Of a stretch of DNA of 51,856 nt, positions 36,279 through 45,303 are shown one piece after another. The DNA is taken from NCBI GenBank assembly GCA_015228875.1, contig JADGCS010000017.1, forward strand, positions 1 to 51,856, given 5' to 3'. The stretch is from Deltaproteobacteria bacterium. Its GTDB lineage: Bacteria; UBA10199; JADGCS01. The number at the start of each line of letters is the position of its first letter. Position 1 is the stretch's first letter. Made by a program: the position numbers and the translations under genes. The notes beneath the pieces were generated by a model. The model searched no databases and was not told where the DNA came from. It saw only the letters and a program-made list of their open reading frames with translations.

Positions 36279-36629
36279 ATGCCACGAATACCAGTCAGTG
36301 ATCTTAAAGAAGGGATGAAACTTCAGGATGATGTCCTCGATAAAAAGGGGCGCCTGATTTTAAAAAAGAGTACCGACATTCTCCAAAAGCACATTAAAAT
36401 ATTCAAGACGTGGGGCGTGTCGATGGTGACTGTCGCGGATGAGAAGACAGTCTTGACAAGCGCCGACCAAACAGAAGACTTTCTGGTTGATGAGGCCGTG
36501 GTCGAAGAAATCAAATCCGAGCTCGATCATATATTCTGCCATAACGACAAACGGCACGCCATGATTGGCCAGTTGTACAATACCTGTCTGCAAAGGGCTA
36601 TTATAAAAAAATCAAAAGGGGAATCATGA
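36279..36629 (+). CDS. Small signalling-associated protein (HD-GYP N-terminal-like)
   Basis: 116 residues. The first 55 (VSDLKEGMKLQDDVLDKKGR, then LILKKSTDILQKHIKIFK) resemble the short beta-rich module found ahead of HD-GYP or HDOD phosphodiesterase domains. There is no catalytic part. The stop overlaps the HDOD gene start by 4 bp (ATGA), so both are translated together. The role is probably as an adaptor in that signalling operon; inferred. The C-terminal half is helical. Confidence 0.68.
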   Translation: MPRIPVSDLKEGMKLQDDVLDKKGRLILKKSTDILQKHIKIFKTWGVSMVTVADEKTVLTSADQTEDFLVDEAVVEEIKSELDHIFCHNDKRHAMIGQLYNTCLQRAIIKKSKGES

Positions 36630-37483
36630 TTCAAAAAGCCATGGATGTTACCAAGCTGGTTAATTCGGTTGTAACGATTGCGTCTCTGCCGAGTATTTAT
36701 TTTAGGGTGAGTGAGGCGGTTAATTGTCCCCGAAGCTCGGCGACTGACATTGCCAATGTTGTCTCTGAAGATCCCGGGTTGACTGCGCGGCTTCTCAAAA
36801 TCGTCAATAGTTCTTTTTTTAGTTTTAACAGCAAGATTGATACTGTGTCTCGCTCTGTCTCAATCGTGGGGACCCAGCAATTATGCGATTTGTGTTTGGC
36901 CACCTCTGTCATGAAAGCGTTTAAAGATGTCCCGGAAGAACTGGTCTCCATGGAGTCCTTCTGGCTGCACAGCCTTGCCTGCGGCATCTGTGCCAGAATC
37001 CTTGCCACAGAGTACGGCGTCAACAATGTTGAGCGTTTTTTTGTTGCGGGGCTGCTTCACGATATCGGCAGCCTCATCCTGTACATGAAAATGTCAGAGC
37101 TTGCCCGTGGGTGTCTCGAAGAGAGCAGAAAAAATAAAAAAAAGCTGCACGAGGTTGAAAGACAGGTCTTTGGTTATGATCATGCCGAGGTGGGGTATGA
37201 ACTGGTCAAATTGTGGAATCTGCCCGAGGCCCTTCACGAGGCAGTACGGTTTCATCATGCGCCGCAAAGGGCGGTGGATTTTCCTCTCGAGGCAGCCATC
37301 ATTCACGCATCAGACATCATCGTGAGCGCGCTCAAGCTGGGCAGCAATGGAGACACCTTTGTCCCGCCGCTTGTGCCCAAGGCGTGGCTTACGGTTAATA
37401 TCGCCGAGTCCTCACTGCCGGGTATTGTCGAAAATATAGACGGCCAGATCGATGACGTGGTCAGGGTCATGTTTAAGGAATAA
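36626..37483 (+). CDS. HDOD domain signalling protein
   Basis: 285 residues. The HDOD (HD-related output) domain covers about 15-215: [39 protein letters not shown]-like helix at 45-65, [17 protein letters not shown], and [35 protein letters not shown] is typical of the C-terminal half. HDOD proteins take part in bacterial signalling and in stress or cell-cycle control, without known enzymatic activity. Coupled to the upstream gene by ATGA and 2 bp before the hybrid kinase. Confidence 0.88.
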   Translation: MIQKAMDVTKLVNSVVTIASLPSIYFRVSEAVNCPRSSATDIANVVSEDPGLTARLLKIVNSSFFSFNSKIDTVSRSVSIVGTQQLCDLCLATSVMKAFKDVPEELVSMESFWLHSLACGICARILATEYGVNNVERFFVAGLLHDIGSLILYMKMSELARGCLEESRKNKKKLHEVERQVFGYDHAEVGYELVKLWNLPEALHEAVRFHHAPQRAVDFPLEAAIIHASDIIVSALKLGSNGDTFVPPLVPKAWLTVNIAESSLPGIVENIDGQIDDVVRVMFKE

Positions 37484-37485
37484 CC

Positions 37486-39654
37486 ATGGACGATTTAATC
37501 AGAGACAGTCAGGGCCCCCGCAGTATCCCTCAGGAAAACGTCATCAACAAATGGCTCCTTGATGGGCTTGATACCGTGACGGCTCTTCTTCGATCATTCG
37601 AATCTGATCTTAAACAAAGCTCCGACTTTTCGGAGGTCTTTAAGGCCACGGCACCCATGTTGCGCAGGTTTGTCCGTTTTGACGACATTGCATTTCTTCT
37701 TGTTGACGAAGAAGGCTTTGAATTTAAAATTCATTACTGCGAACCCGCCGAACACCAGAGCAAACTTCAAAAAATCATTGATACCTACATAGAAGAGGGA
37801 ACCTTTGCCTGGGCCCTGGGTCAGAGCCGTCTGGTGATGATCCCCGAAAAAAATTCTAGCGGTGCTGTTTTTTTTCATGTGCTGGCAACACGCAACAAGG
37901 TCATCGGCATGTTTGTCGGCTATACTTCGGGCCAGGATTTTATTACCAGTGCCACAAAAAAATTTATCACAACGATTCTTCTGCATTGTGCCAGCATTAT
38001 TGACTCGGCGTTGCTTTATAAAGAGATAAGCGATTACACGCAGAATCTCGAGGTGATAGTCAAAAAACGGACGGCGGAACTCGAAAAATCAAGGGAAGAG
38101 GCCCTTGCAGCCAGCAAGGCCAAGAGCCAGTTTTTGGCCAACATGAGTCACGAGATACGCACACCGATGAACGGTGTCATGGGCATGGCGGCGCTGTTGA
38201 TGGAGACAGATCTCAATCCCAAACAGATCGAATACGCCTCTGTCATCAAGACCTGCGCGGAGTCACTGCTCTCTGTCATTAATGACATTCTGGATTTTTC
38301 AAAGATCGAGGCTGGCAAAATAGTTTTTGATTCAATCGATTTCAACTTAAGGGCGATTCTTAAAAAGACAAACGATTTTTTAAGTTTCAGGGCGCAGGAA
38401 CAGGGGCTCGAATATTTTTGTCATATCGCTTCGCGTGTTCCCCTGCTGTATCAGGGAGACCCTGGCCGCATAAGACAGATCATCATCAATCTTGTTAATA
38501 ACGCCATCAAGTTTACAAAAAAAGGGGATGTGCGCTTAAGGATCAGTCTCGATTCTGAAGACAAAGAATATGCCCATCTTCGTTTTGATGTGACAGACAC
38601 GGGGATTGGTATTTCCCAAGAGAAACAGCAGACCCTGTTTCAGGCGTTTACGCAAGCGGATGCCACAACAACACGCGAATACGGTGGGACCGGTCTTGGA
38701 CTGGCCATATCAAAGGAACTCGTTCATCTCATGGGTGGTGAAATTGGCTGCAAGAGTGACGAGGGCAAGGGTTCCACATTCTGGTTTGTGATCAGGCTTA
38801 AAAAACAGATCAAAAATATCACACAGGAAGAAGAACTTGCCTTGGAGCCGGCTTCAAAATACAAACTGCCCAACACGTCTGCCTCTGCAGTGACGCGAGA
38901 CAAACTTAAAAAATACCGCATTCTGCTGGCAGAGGATAATCTCATCAATCAAAAGATCACCCTGAACATGCTTGAGCACTTTGGTTTTAAGGCCGATGTT
39001 GTCTCTGACGGCCGCGAGGTGGTTGAGGCACTCACACAATCACGGTACGATCTTGTTCTCATCGACTGCCAGATGCCCGGCATGGATGGCTTTGAGGCAA
39101 CACGTATCATCCGTTGTTCGGATTTAGAAAATAAAAATATTCCCATCATTGCCTTGACGGCACATGCCCTTAAGGGTGCCCGCGAGACCTGTCTTGAAGC
39201 GGGGATGAGTGATTATCTTTCAAAGCCGGTTGATCCCAATGATCTCTCAGACGTCCTTCAAAAATGGCTTTTGAGTTCAGAGTCTTCAGGAGCAGACGGG
39301 GATACTCCGTCACAGGCATCAGACGGCACAGTGATTTTTGACAGAGAGGGGTTGCTCAGGCGGGCGATGGGCAATGAAGAGATCGCAAACAAATTGACGG
39401 AGTCCTATGTAAAAGACATGCCCAAAAAAATGCAGGAACTAAAAAAGGTCGTTGATGATAACGATTCTGTGAAGATCCTTCTTAATGTGCACAATATTCA
39501 CGGCACCTCTGCAACCATTGGGGCTGTCAAAATTCAAAAAACCGCGGCCCATATGGAGGCGGCGGGTCAGGCGGGTGATTTTAAAACAGTCATATCGCTT
39601 TTGCCAGAACTTAAAGCGTGCTTTGAGGAGTTTGCAAAGTTTGTTGCGAGGTAG
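37486..39654 (+). CDS. Hybrid sensor histidine kinase (GAF-like, HisKA, HATPase, REC, Hpt)
   Basis: 722 residues, probably cytosolic since no membrane helix is seen. A GAF-like sensor covers about 30-180, followed by a coiled coil. The phospho-accepting H222 lies in [16 protein letters not shown]-binding N and G boxes are [16 protein letters not shown] and [10 protein letters not shown]. The receiver (478-595) has D527 in [13 protein letters not shown]. The Hpt domain (615-722) has H669 in [14 protein letters not shown], where the usual Lys is His. The full phosphorelay is in one chain and the output partner is not evident here. Third gene of the operon beginning at 36279. Confidence 0.93.
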   Translation: MDDLIRDSQGPRSIPQENVINKWLLDGLDTVTALLRSFESDLKQSSDFSEVFKATAPMLRRFVRFDDIAFLLVDEEGFEFKIHYCEPAEHQSKLQKIIDTYIEEGTFAWALGQSRLVMIPEKNSSGAVFFHVLATRNKVIGMFVGYTSGQDFITSATKKFITTILLHCASIIDSALLYKEISDYTQNLEVIVKKRTAELEKSREEALAASKAKSQFLANMSHEIRTPMNGVMGMAALLMETDLNPKQIEYASVIKTCAESLLSVINDILDFSKIEAGKIVFDSIDFNLRAILKKTNDFLSFRAQEQGLEYFCHIASRVPLLYQGDPGRIRQIIINLVNNAIKFTKKGDVRLRISLDSEDKEYAHLRFDVTDTGIGISQEKQQTLFQAFTQADATTTREYGGTGLGLAISKELVHLMGGEIGCKSDEGKGSTFWFVIRLKKQIKNITQEEELALEPASKYKLPNTSASAVTRDKLKKYRILLAEDNLINQKITLNMLEHFGFKADVVSDGREVVEALTQSRYDLVLIDCQMPGMDGFEATRIIRCSDLENKNIPIIALTAHALKGARETCLEAGMSDYLSKPVDPNDLSDVLQKWLLSSESSGADGDTPSQASDGTVIFDREGLLRRAMGNEEIANKLTESYVKDMPKKMQELKKVVDDNDSVKILLNVHNIHGTSATIGAVKIQKTAAHMEAAGQAGDFKTVISLLPELKACFEEFAKFVAR

Positions 39655-39891
39655 TTTTTTTCTTGTGTACTATTGGCGCGCCTCTTCAGAAATCTTCTAA
39701 GAAATTTTCTACTTTCTGATTTTATTTCTTTTTATTTTTTTTAAAAATGTGTTAGGTGCAGGTCAATTCAGTTCACACCAAAGGGGGGTCACTCGTTTTT
39801 TGTAGCGTGGTGGCCCTTTTTTTTTATCCCGGCGCTTCATCGAGTGTTATCATTATATCCAATAAATAAATTCAATGACGGGGGGCGTTCC

Positions 39892-41787
39892 TTACTTTTC
39901 ATGCCCATGCAAAACAGAAGAGTTCGGCCGCGTAAAGGTCGGGTTAGTAACTTGTTCCGGAAAGAAAAACTGGGCAACACGTTCTGGTTCGATCCTGTAC
40001 CTTGTCCCCTGACCCTCAAAAAACGAATGTACCCCGATAAGGTGCGGGAGCAGACCCGCAAAACTAAACTTCTGTCCATCCTCTCTGGTCACCACATACT
40101 CCGCCTCGTTTCTGCTTCTTAAATCTATAAACGGACACGACGTTAAAAACCCCTTGCCTTGCATTGCGGCAAACATCTCCACAGCGTATGTCTTTCCGTC
40201 AATCTCAATCTTGTAATTTAACTCGCCCGTTTTTTTAAAATGATCCCGCATCAGGGCCATTGGTCTCGCAAGCGCAGCAGCGGTCAAACCAATTCCCTTA
40301 AGGTAAAGACTGTCCCCCTGTATTGTGGCCTTAAGATCATCTTTTGGTCCCAGATATCCGCCACTGCTGTCGGACGAACAGAACTCATAGTTGCGACTCT
40401 CCGTGCTTTCTGAAAACGTTGTCCCGCCGGGCCTCATTCTTTCTTCAAGGACCAAAACGGGGTCGGTAACATCAAAGGCATCAACACCAAGTTGTAAGAC
40501 CAAAAACTCCCGCACACCCCTTATGGTCTCTATCTCATTGTCATTCAGGGCCTCATCCGGCCTTGACCCCTTGATGGCCTGCATGTACGCCTTGAGCGCG
40601 TTTGTTAATTCTGCCTTTTGATCCTCCGAGACAGAAGGGATGGAGGCAAGTGACAGTGACAGCGCCTGAGCGACAACAAGGTTGACACCCGCGTTTTTGA
40701 TTGTTTCGATAAATATTGTAAAGAAACGCACGGGGTCAGCCGCGTAGAGCCACGCCACAGCGCCAAGACGTATCTGATCTTTATACTGACCCGTCTGAGT
40801 TTGTGCCATCACATCCATCTGTTGTATCAACGACTCATTGCCGCGTATAAACGAATAATCAAGGATATCAAGTGCCGACAACACAACACTTTTATGGGTT
40901 GAAAGCACAAAGCGCTCTCTGACGGGGTTAAATACAGCACCCTCGGGCAGTGATTGCATTAAAAAGAGAAGTTCCTGCTCGTCACCTTGGGCAATTCTTT
41001 GAATGTAAAAATCGCTTAAATTTTTCTGCAACCCAAACCGTTCTGCACATTCTGTAAGGTTGGATACGATCGTATCGATCCTGATATTTGATTGTCCAGA
41101 CACCCACTGATTGTAGATATTTTCCAACTCGTCAAAACCCTCAACGCCCATGCGTCCCAAAAGATAATGCTCAAGATATGTATCACGGTTATCGGGCATA
41201 TCCTGTAAAACACGCAATACAAGTGTTGTTTCATCCTTTGTGAGTAACCTTGCAGAGGCCACACCAATCAAGTAGTGTAAGGTTACCGCCCCCCTGTCAT
41301 TCAATGCCTGCTTTCCATAATATTGCACAGCCTCAGCCTGCGGGGCATAAAAGAGGGTGCAGATTTTTTCTACAACACCCTCAGTGGCCATAAACTCCTG
41401 ACGCCCCAAATATTCTCCGTAACCCACTTGCAGCATGCGCCTGATCCGGACCTCTGCGGGTTTTTGAAACCTCCTTGCAATACTGTTGTAGGCAGTTACC
41501 GAACCATTCTCACAGTGAGCCCTGTCACAAAAGGCTTTGAAATCATCATAGGTCAGATACCTGTCCTCGATTTTTTTGGTCGTCTCACGATCTCTTGAAA
41601 GCGTTGCGTCGACAAATTCCTCTGCGTGTGCGCTTCCGGTAATCTTTTGGTGTGATTTGTTGTCTGAGGGGTTATAAATCCCCGCAAGGCCCCCTACAGT
41701 CACCCGATGGCCGCAGATCTCCACCTCTTGCTTTGTTTCAAGGTGGTCTACAGACACCACCAATGGTTTTTCATTCACTTCGGCCAT
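39892..41787 (-). CDS. Large hypothetical protein, 631 residues, repeat-derived C-terminus
   Basis: I do not recognise this protein. No signal peptide or membrane helix. The start is supported by GAGAGG 7 nt before ATG. The central part (about 110-400) is mostly amphipathic helices and may be an alpha-helical repeat. The C-terminal third has beta-like blocks such as NYEFCSSDSSGGYLGPKDDL and YKIEIDGKTYAVEMFAAMQG. The last 20 residues (EQVTNPTFTRPNSSVLHGH) are encoded by a degraded copy of the palindromic element, read antisense. The upstream 248-bp gap holds two hairpins and the hicA promoter. Confidence 0.72.
   Translation of the reverse strand: MAEVNEKPLVVSVDHLETKQEVEICGHRVTVGGLAGIYNPSDNKSHQKITGSAHAEEFVDATLSRDRETTKKIEDRYLTYDDFKAFCDRAHCENGSVTAYNSIARRFQKPAEVRIRRMLQVGYGEYLGRQEFMATEGVVEKICTLFYAPQAEAVQYYGKQALNDRGAVTLHYLIGVASARLLTKDETTLVLRVLQDMPDNRDTYLEHYLLGRMGVEGFDELENIYNQWVSGQSNIRIDTIVSNLTECAERFGLQKNLSDFYIQRIAQGDEQELLFLMQSLPEGAVFNPVRERFVLSTHKSVVLSALDILDYSFIRGNESLIQQMDVMAQTQTGQYKDQIRLGAVAWLYAADPVRFFTIFIETIKNAGVNLVVAQALSLSLASIPSVSEDQKAELTNALKAYMQAIKGSRPDEALNDNEIETIRGVREFLVLQLGVDAFDVTDPVLVLEERMRPGGTTFSESTESRNYEFCSSDSSGGYLGPKDDLKATIQGDSLYLKGIGLTAAALARPMALMRDHFKKTGELNYKIEIDGKTYAVEMFAAMQGKGFLTSCPFIDLRSRNEAEYVVTREDGQKFSFAGLLPHLIGVHSFFEGQGTRYRIEPERVAQFFFPEQVTNPTFTRPNSSVLHGHEK
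39921..39954 (+). repeat. Degraded palindromic element (copy J) in a gene end
   Basis: AGTTCGGCCGCGTAAAGGTC then GGGTTAGTAACTTG matches the 3' half of the element with several changes. It lies in the C-terminal codons of the minus-strand 631-residue gene. Confidence 0.55.
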
Positions 41788-41926
41788 ATCACACCTCTCT
41801 TATTGTGTTATCGTCAACTCAGATGTGGGAGTTGTGGTTTTGTTAACGGTTTCACAGGCCTTTTATCCTAAAAACGGCAGTTGGGGGGGGCTTGGTGAAA
41901 CCCGGAGGGTTTTTTTTAGCGATTAG

Positions 41927-41968
41927 CCGGTGGTTGAGGCATGAGCTTGCGAAGGCCGACACCACCGG
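41927..41968. repeat. Inverted repeat CCGGTGGT...ACCACCGG
   Basis: 8-bp perfect arms 26 bp apart, with a smaller terminator-like ACCC-GGA-GGGT plus T-run just left (about 41899-41918). A second hairpin GGCTTC/GAAGCC lies at about 42015-42033. Role unknown; possibly a mobile-element scar next to hicAB. Confidence 0.45.
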
Positions 41969-42054
41969 TACTTGGCCAGTATTTAATTGAATTTAAATGA
42001 ATATGACGAGTTAAGGCTTCCAACTACGAAGCCCTGTGGAGTTCAGAAGTTACA

Positions 42055-42083
42055 TTGACTATACAACATATATATTGTATTAT
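42055..42083 (+). promoter_or_regulatory. hicAB promoter with embedded palindromic operator
   Basis: TTGACT (42055-42060), 17 bp, TATTAT (42078-42083). The spacer holds the near-perfect palindrome ATACAA-N8-TTGTAT (42061-42080), a likely HicB operator. The expected transcription start is about 42090, exactly the GTG start of hicA, so the mRNA may be leaderless. Confidence 0.65.
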
Positions 42084-42089
42084 AGATTG

Positions 42090-42290
42090 GTGAAAATCAA
42101 ATTACTGATCGAGGAATTGCAGAAACAAGGGTGGGTATTGGATAGAATCCGGGGGTCGCATCATGTTTTTGTACATTTTGATGCAGTGAGGCCTGTTGTT
42201 GTCCCAGTTCACAACAAAGAAATACCCGATTTTTATGCAAAGGGTATTTTAAGACAGGCTAAAGGGAGCCTGTCTAAAGGAGCACGATGA
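42090..42290 (+). CDS. hicA: HicA-type mRNA interferase toxin
   Basis: 66 residues from GTG 42090; an upstream in-frame codon at 42036 lies before the promoter and is not favoured. The double-stranded-RNA-binding-like fold of HicA is recognisable from LIEELQKQGWVLDRIRGSHH with the catalytic His in GSHHVF. HNKEIPDFYAKGILRQAK is the typical C-terminal block. It cleaves mRNA when free of HicB. A perfect hairpin GACAGGCT-AAAGGG-AGCCTGTC lies in its last codons. Overlaps hicB by 4 bp (ATGA). Confidence 0.88.
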   Translation: MKIKLLIEELQKQGWVLDRIRGSHHVFVHFDAVRPVVVPVHNKEIPDFYAKGILRQAKGSLSKGAR

Positions 42291-42742
42291 AAAAAAATAA
42301 AATTCCAAATGGGTATTTTTGTGTTTTGTGCAAAGAAAAAAAGAGCAAAACAATAGCTGTTCATTTTCCTGCTCATCCTGGCATTATTACTTATGGTCAT
42401 GATTGGGAGGAGGCAGTAGAAATGGCACGGGAGGCGCTGTCCGCTTTGTTAGAGACAGAATTCGAAAGAGGGCAAGTCTTGCCCAAATCTACAAGGCCAA
42501 AGGTTAAAAATGGCGATAGACTTATTTTCATACCAATTGAACCCGAAATAAAAATGGCATATCTTCTGAGAACCTGGCGAGAAGACTCCGGGTTGACTCA
42601 AAAACAGTTAGCCCAAAAGTTAGGTGTGTCATATCAAGCCTATCAAAGAATGGAGCGACCCGGAAGGTCTAATCTTACCGTCAGTACCCTTCAAAAAATC
42701 GCAAATTCTCTCGATAAAGAGCTGGTGCTGTCTTTGAATTGA
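42287..42742 (+). CDS. hicB: HicB-type antitoxin with C-terminal HTH
   Basis: 151 residues. The N-terminal half is the HicB RNase H-like fold (TIAVHFPAHPGIITYGHDWE, then EAVEMAREALSALLETE) which holds the toxin. The C-terminal half is an XRE-type helix-turn-helix (LRTWREDSGLTQKQLAQKLG, then VSYQAYQRMER). This fits autorepression at the palindrome upstream of hicA. Confidence 0.88.
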   Translation: MKKNKIPNGYFCVLCKEKKSKTIAVHFPAHPGIITYGHDWEEAVEMAREALSALLETEFERGQVLPKSTRPKVKNGDRLIFIPIEPEIKMAYLLRTWREDSGLTQKQLAQKLGVSYQAYQRMERPGRSNLTVSTLQKIANSLDKELVLSLN

Positions 42743-42824
42743 ATATAGGTCTTGTATCTTAACATTTTGTGACAGGATATGACTTTTCAGGACTCTTACA
42801 AAACAGGGTATTTTTAGACAGACA

Positions 42825-43304
42825 CTAATTATCGAGGCTTTCGGGCAGTCTGGGAAGGGGGAGATAAGGCACCCCTTCTTCATCAAGGCGCTCCGACTGT
42901 TTTTTGTCTGCTGTGCCGTAGATGTTTTTGGGTTCTTCTTCGCCTTTATGAATTTGAATTGCCATGTCTGTAAATTTATCGCCAACATTTTCGTAGTTGT
43001 CTCTCACCACTTTGTGGAGCGATTTGAGAAGGGTGACATAATCAACCGTGTCCTTGATATCGGGTTTGGGGAGAACCTTTTCTGTTTGAGGAGAGACCGG
43101 CGCGGGTGATTGTTGCACTTTGACAGGTGTCGTTGTGGCCGCTGACCCCACATGGCAACCGCAAGGGATGCGCGTGACTTGATCGGTCCCGCAAAAAGTG
43201 CATTGAATCAGCTTTTTTTTAAGCTGGTCATTGTAAGCCTTAAGGTCTTTAAACCACCCCTCAAACTTGTGTCCAGCGCTGCATTGTAATTCGTAGATAA
43301 TCAT
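42825..43304 (-). CDS. DUF1178 family protein
   Basis: 159 residues; N-terminal zinc-ribbon-like MIIYELQCSAGHKFEGWFKD with the later CTFCGTDQVTRIPCGCHVG. The C-terminal block DKFTDMAIQIHKGEEEPKNIYG is the family signature. A Pro/Thr-rich linker joins them. Function unknown. 7 bp after rnhB on the minus strand. Confidence 0.88.
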   Translation of the reverse strand: MIIYELQCSAGHKFEGWFKDLKAYNDQLKKKLIQCTFCGTDQVTRIPCGCHVGSAATTTPVKVQQSPAPVSPQTEKVLPKPDIKDTVDYVTLLKSLHKVVRDNYENVGDKFTDMAIQIHKGEEEPKNIYGTADKKQSERLDEEGVPYLPLPRLPESLDN

Positions 43305-43311
43305 ACGCAGG

Positions 43312-43926
43312 TTATCGTGATGCCTCCATCAGGATTGCCGAGATGGGGGCATATGATTTTCGATGAATCGACAGACACCCATTTTTTTTTAATATCTCAC
43401 GATGGAGTTTTGTCCCGTAGCCTTTATGGCTTTCGAATCCGTACTCGGGATATTGGTCTGCCATTTTAATCATGAGCCTGTCTCTTGAAACCTTGGCAAG
43501 AATAGAGGCAGCAGCAATACTGTGACTTAACGCATCGCCGTCAATAATGGGTTTTTGGGGAAGGGGATAATCGAGTCTGATATTGCCGTCGATGAAGAGA
43601 AAATCAGGCTGTGGTTTTAATTGCGTCAGGGCCATGATCATGGCTTTTTTTGTGGCCTCAAGAATGTTGATTGCGTCGATCACTGCGGGTTCAATCATGC
43701 CAATGCCATACGACACGCAGCGGGCCTTGATTTGGTCGAAAAGGGTCTCACGTTTATGAGGACTCAATTTTTTGGAGTCATTTACGCCCTCGATCACAAC
43801 ATTTTTTTCAAAGATCACGGCCGCCGCGCAGACAGGCCCCGCCCAGGCACCGCGCCCGGCCTCATCAAGACCCGCAATCAGATGATATTGATTCCAGTAT
43901 TCTCTTTCGTATTTAAAAAGGAACAT
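43312..43926 (-). CDS. rnhB: Ribonuclease HII
   Basis: 204 residues. Removes RNA from RNA-DNA hybrids and single ribonucleotides in DNA. Catalytic acids are in IAGLDEAGRGAWAGPV (Asp, Glu) and LFIDGNIRL (Asp), with DALSHSIAAASILAKVSRDR following. YPEYGFESHKGYGTKLHRE is the C-terminal signature. It is in the usual place downstream of rplS, with 166 bp between them that holds only short hairpins. Confidence 0.93.
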   Translation of the reverse strand: MFLFKYEREYWNQYHLIAGLDEAGRGAWAGPVCAAAVIFEKNVVIEGVNDSKKLSPHKRETLFDQIKARCVSYGIGMIEPAVIDAINILEATKKAMIMALTQLKPQPDFLFIDGNIRLDYPLPQKPIIDGDALSHSIAAASILAKVSRDRLMIKMADQYPEYGFESHKGYGTKLHREILKKNGCLSIHRKSYAPISAILMEASR

Positions 43927-44092
43927 GGGCTGTAATCAAACCAGAAAAAAATGACGAGTTGTTGTGGCCAAAAACCCCGAGCTGTTTTTCCCTTTTTAAT
44001 CCATAACGCCGTTGGCTTGCGAAAACAAACCATGCTGCTTCGATCCTTGCGGATCTGCCATGGAATATGGGGTGCGGGGCTTGCCCTGTGGT

Positions 44093-44542
44093 TCATGCCG
44101 TGAGATCGGCATTGTTTTCTGCTTTGACTTCTTGTTTTGGAGCTGTGTCTTCTACACTGTCTCTTTGTGTTTGTGGTTCTGCTTTGAGCAGATCGAGTTT
44201 GTCAACAGAAGCAATACGGGCTTTTTTACCGGACAGATCGCGCAGGTAGTAAAGTTTGGCGCGTCTGACCTTGCCGACGCTGATGACTTCTATTTTTTGA
44301 ATAAACGGGGAAGCGAACGGAAAAATTCGCTCGACACCCACGCCGTACGAGACCTTTCTGACGGTAAACGTAGAATTGGATCCGCTGCGATGGATAGCAA
44401 TAACCACGCCCTCGTAAACCTGAACACGTTCTTTTTCGCCCTCTTTTATGTTGACATAAACCTTGATGCTGTCCCCCGATTTAAAATGGGGTAATTTTTT
44501 TGCTTCGTTATATTTTGTGTTGATCCAATCTATGGCGTTCAT
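44093..44542 (-). CDS. rplS: 50S ribosomal protein L19
   Basis: 149 residues from the ATG at 44542; the frame is open further but the extra part is unlike L19. [20 protein letters not shown], then [20 protein letters not shown] and [11 protein letters not shown] are family blocks. The C-terminal 35 residues beyond the usual end ([20 protein letters not shown]) are a charged tail. The leader up to the repeat F is about 90 nt with no riboregulator that I recognise. Confidence 0.93.
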   Translation of the reverse strand: MNAIDWINTKYNEAKKLPHFKSGDSIKVYVNIKEGEKERVQVYEGVVIAIHRSGSNSTFTVRKVSYGVGVERIFPFASPFIQKIEVISVGKVRRAKLYYLRDLSGKKARIASVDKLDLLKAEPQTQRDSVEDTAPKQEVKAENNADLTA

Positions 44543-44633
44543 GTTGACTCCAGTCACGATTTTTACGGCACAACCAGTATTACCCCACTCAGGGAAAAAA
44601 CTGGCTTCAAGCCTTTTTTTTACCTTGATGCAC

Positions 44634-44744
44634 AGGAATTTCAAAGTTGACAGAGCGCGGATGCATTCCCCGCAAAATGAAGGAAATCAACCGCGTCCCC
44701 CAAGGGGCGATCCTTCGGGGCATCAAAGTCAAGTTAGAAACTTG
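44634..44744 (+). repeat. Dispersed palindromic element, copy F, with 27-bp insertion
   Basis: As the others, but CCGCGT and CAAAGTC are separated by 27 extra bases starting CCCCCAAGGGGCG, which fold into their own small hairpin. Terminal hairpin CAAGTT-AGA-AACTTG. Its right end contains the stop codon of the SPOUT methylase gene on the minus strand. Confidence 0.88.
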
Positions 44745-45303
44745 CATCGTCTCTTGCTAACAGGCGATCCAAAATAACGGCAACAGCACTCCTGACAGGC
44801 AGATGATTGTACTGACCAGCACCCCGTATGGGCTCTAAAACATAATCTGCTGCCTCCAGAAAACCGGGCACCAGACCATAACCAGTACCAAACGCTAGCA
44901 AAACAGGCCTATCTTGTTTTAATTTTTCTTTAACAACAGAATAACCAACTGATTTTTCAGTGTTTTTTGCCGTTGTCGCCACGAGGAGCGGATTTTTACC
45001 ACTGAGTTCTTTAATTGTCAAACAGACTTCTTCAAGATTTTTTTTAGATTCGAGAATCCCGAATGCCTCTTTTCTGTCCGGGTTGTAGGCGGCCCCATGG
45101 CCGTTGACCCAATAATCTCTTATATAATTTACCATCCCCAGCTGGATCTCGTTTGGTGTGACAATAAAGAGCCGTTTGACATCGTATGTTCTTGAGTTTC
45201 TTGATAAATCGTGAAGATCAAAATTGGTTACGGCGGTCGTGATGATGCTGTTGTTTTTGTTAAGAACAGGGTAATGAATGAGTGCCGCGTATAAATCAGC
45301 CAT
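44734..45303 (-). CDS. SAM-dependent SPOUT RNA methyltransferase (PF09936 type)
   Basis: 189 residues from the ATG at 45303, which overlaps the trmD end. LYAALIHYPVLNKNNSIITT and VTNFDLHDLSRNSRTYDVKR are hallmark blocks of the RNA_Me_trans family found next to trmD in Thermotogae, Aquificae and deltaproteobacteria. LLAFGTGYGLVPGFLEAADY, then VLEPIRGAGQYNHLPVRSAV form the knotted SAM site. Target RNA unknown. Its last residues (DASF and stop) come from the palindromic element F. Confidence 0.88.
   Translation of the reverse strand: MADLYAALIHYPVLNKNNSIITTAVTNFDLHDLSRNSRTYDVKRLFIVTPNEIQLGMVNYIRDYWVNGHGAAYNPDRKEAFGILESKKNLEEVCLTIKELSGKNPLLVATTAKNTEKSVGYSVVKEKLKQDRPVLLAFGTGYGLVPGFLEAADYVLEPIRGAGQYNHLPVRSAVAVILDRLLARDDASF

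Noticed and set aside
41927-41968. Integron attC site
   Set aside because: The arms lack the paired R and L boxes of attC, and no integrase is near.
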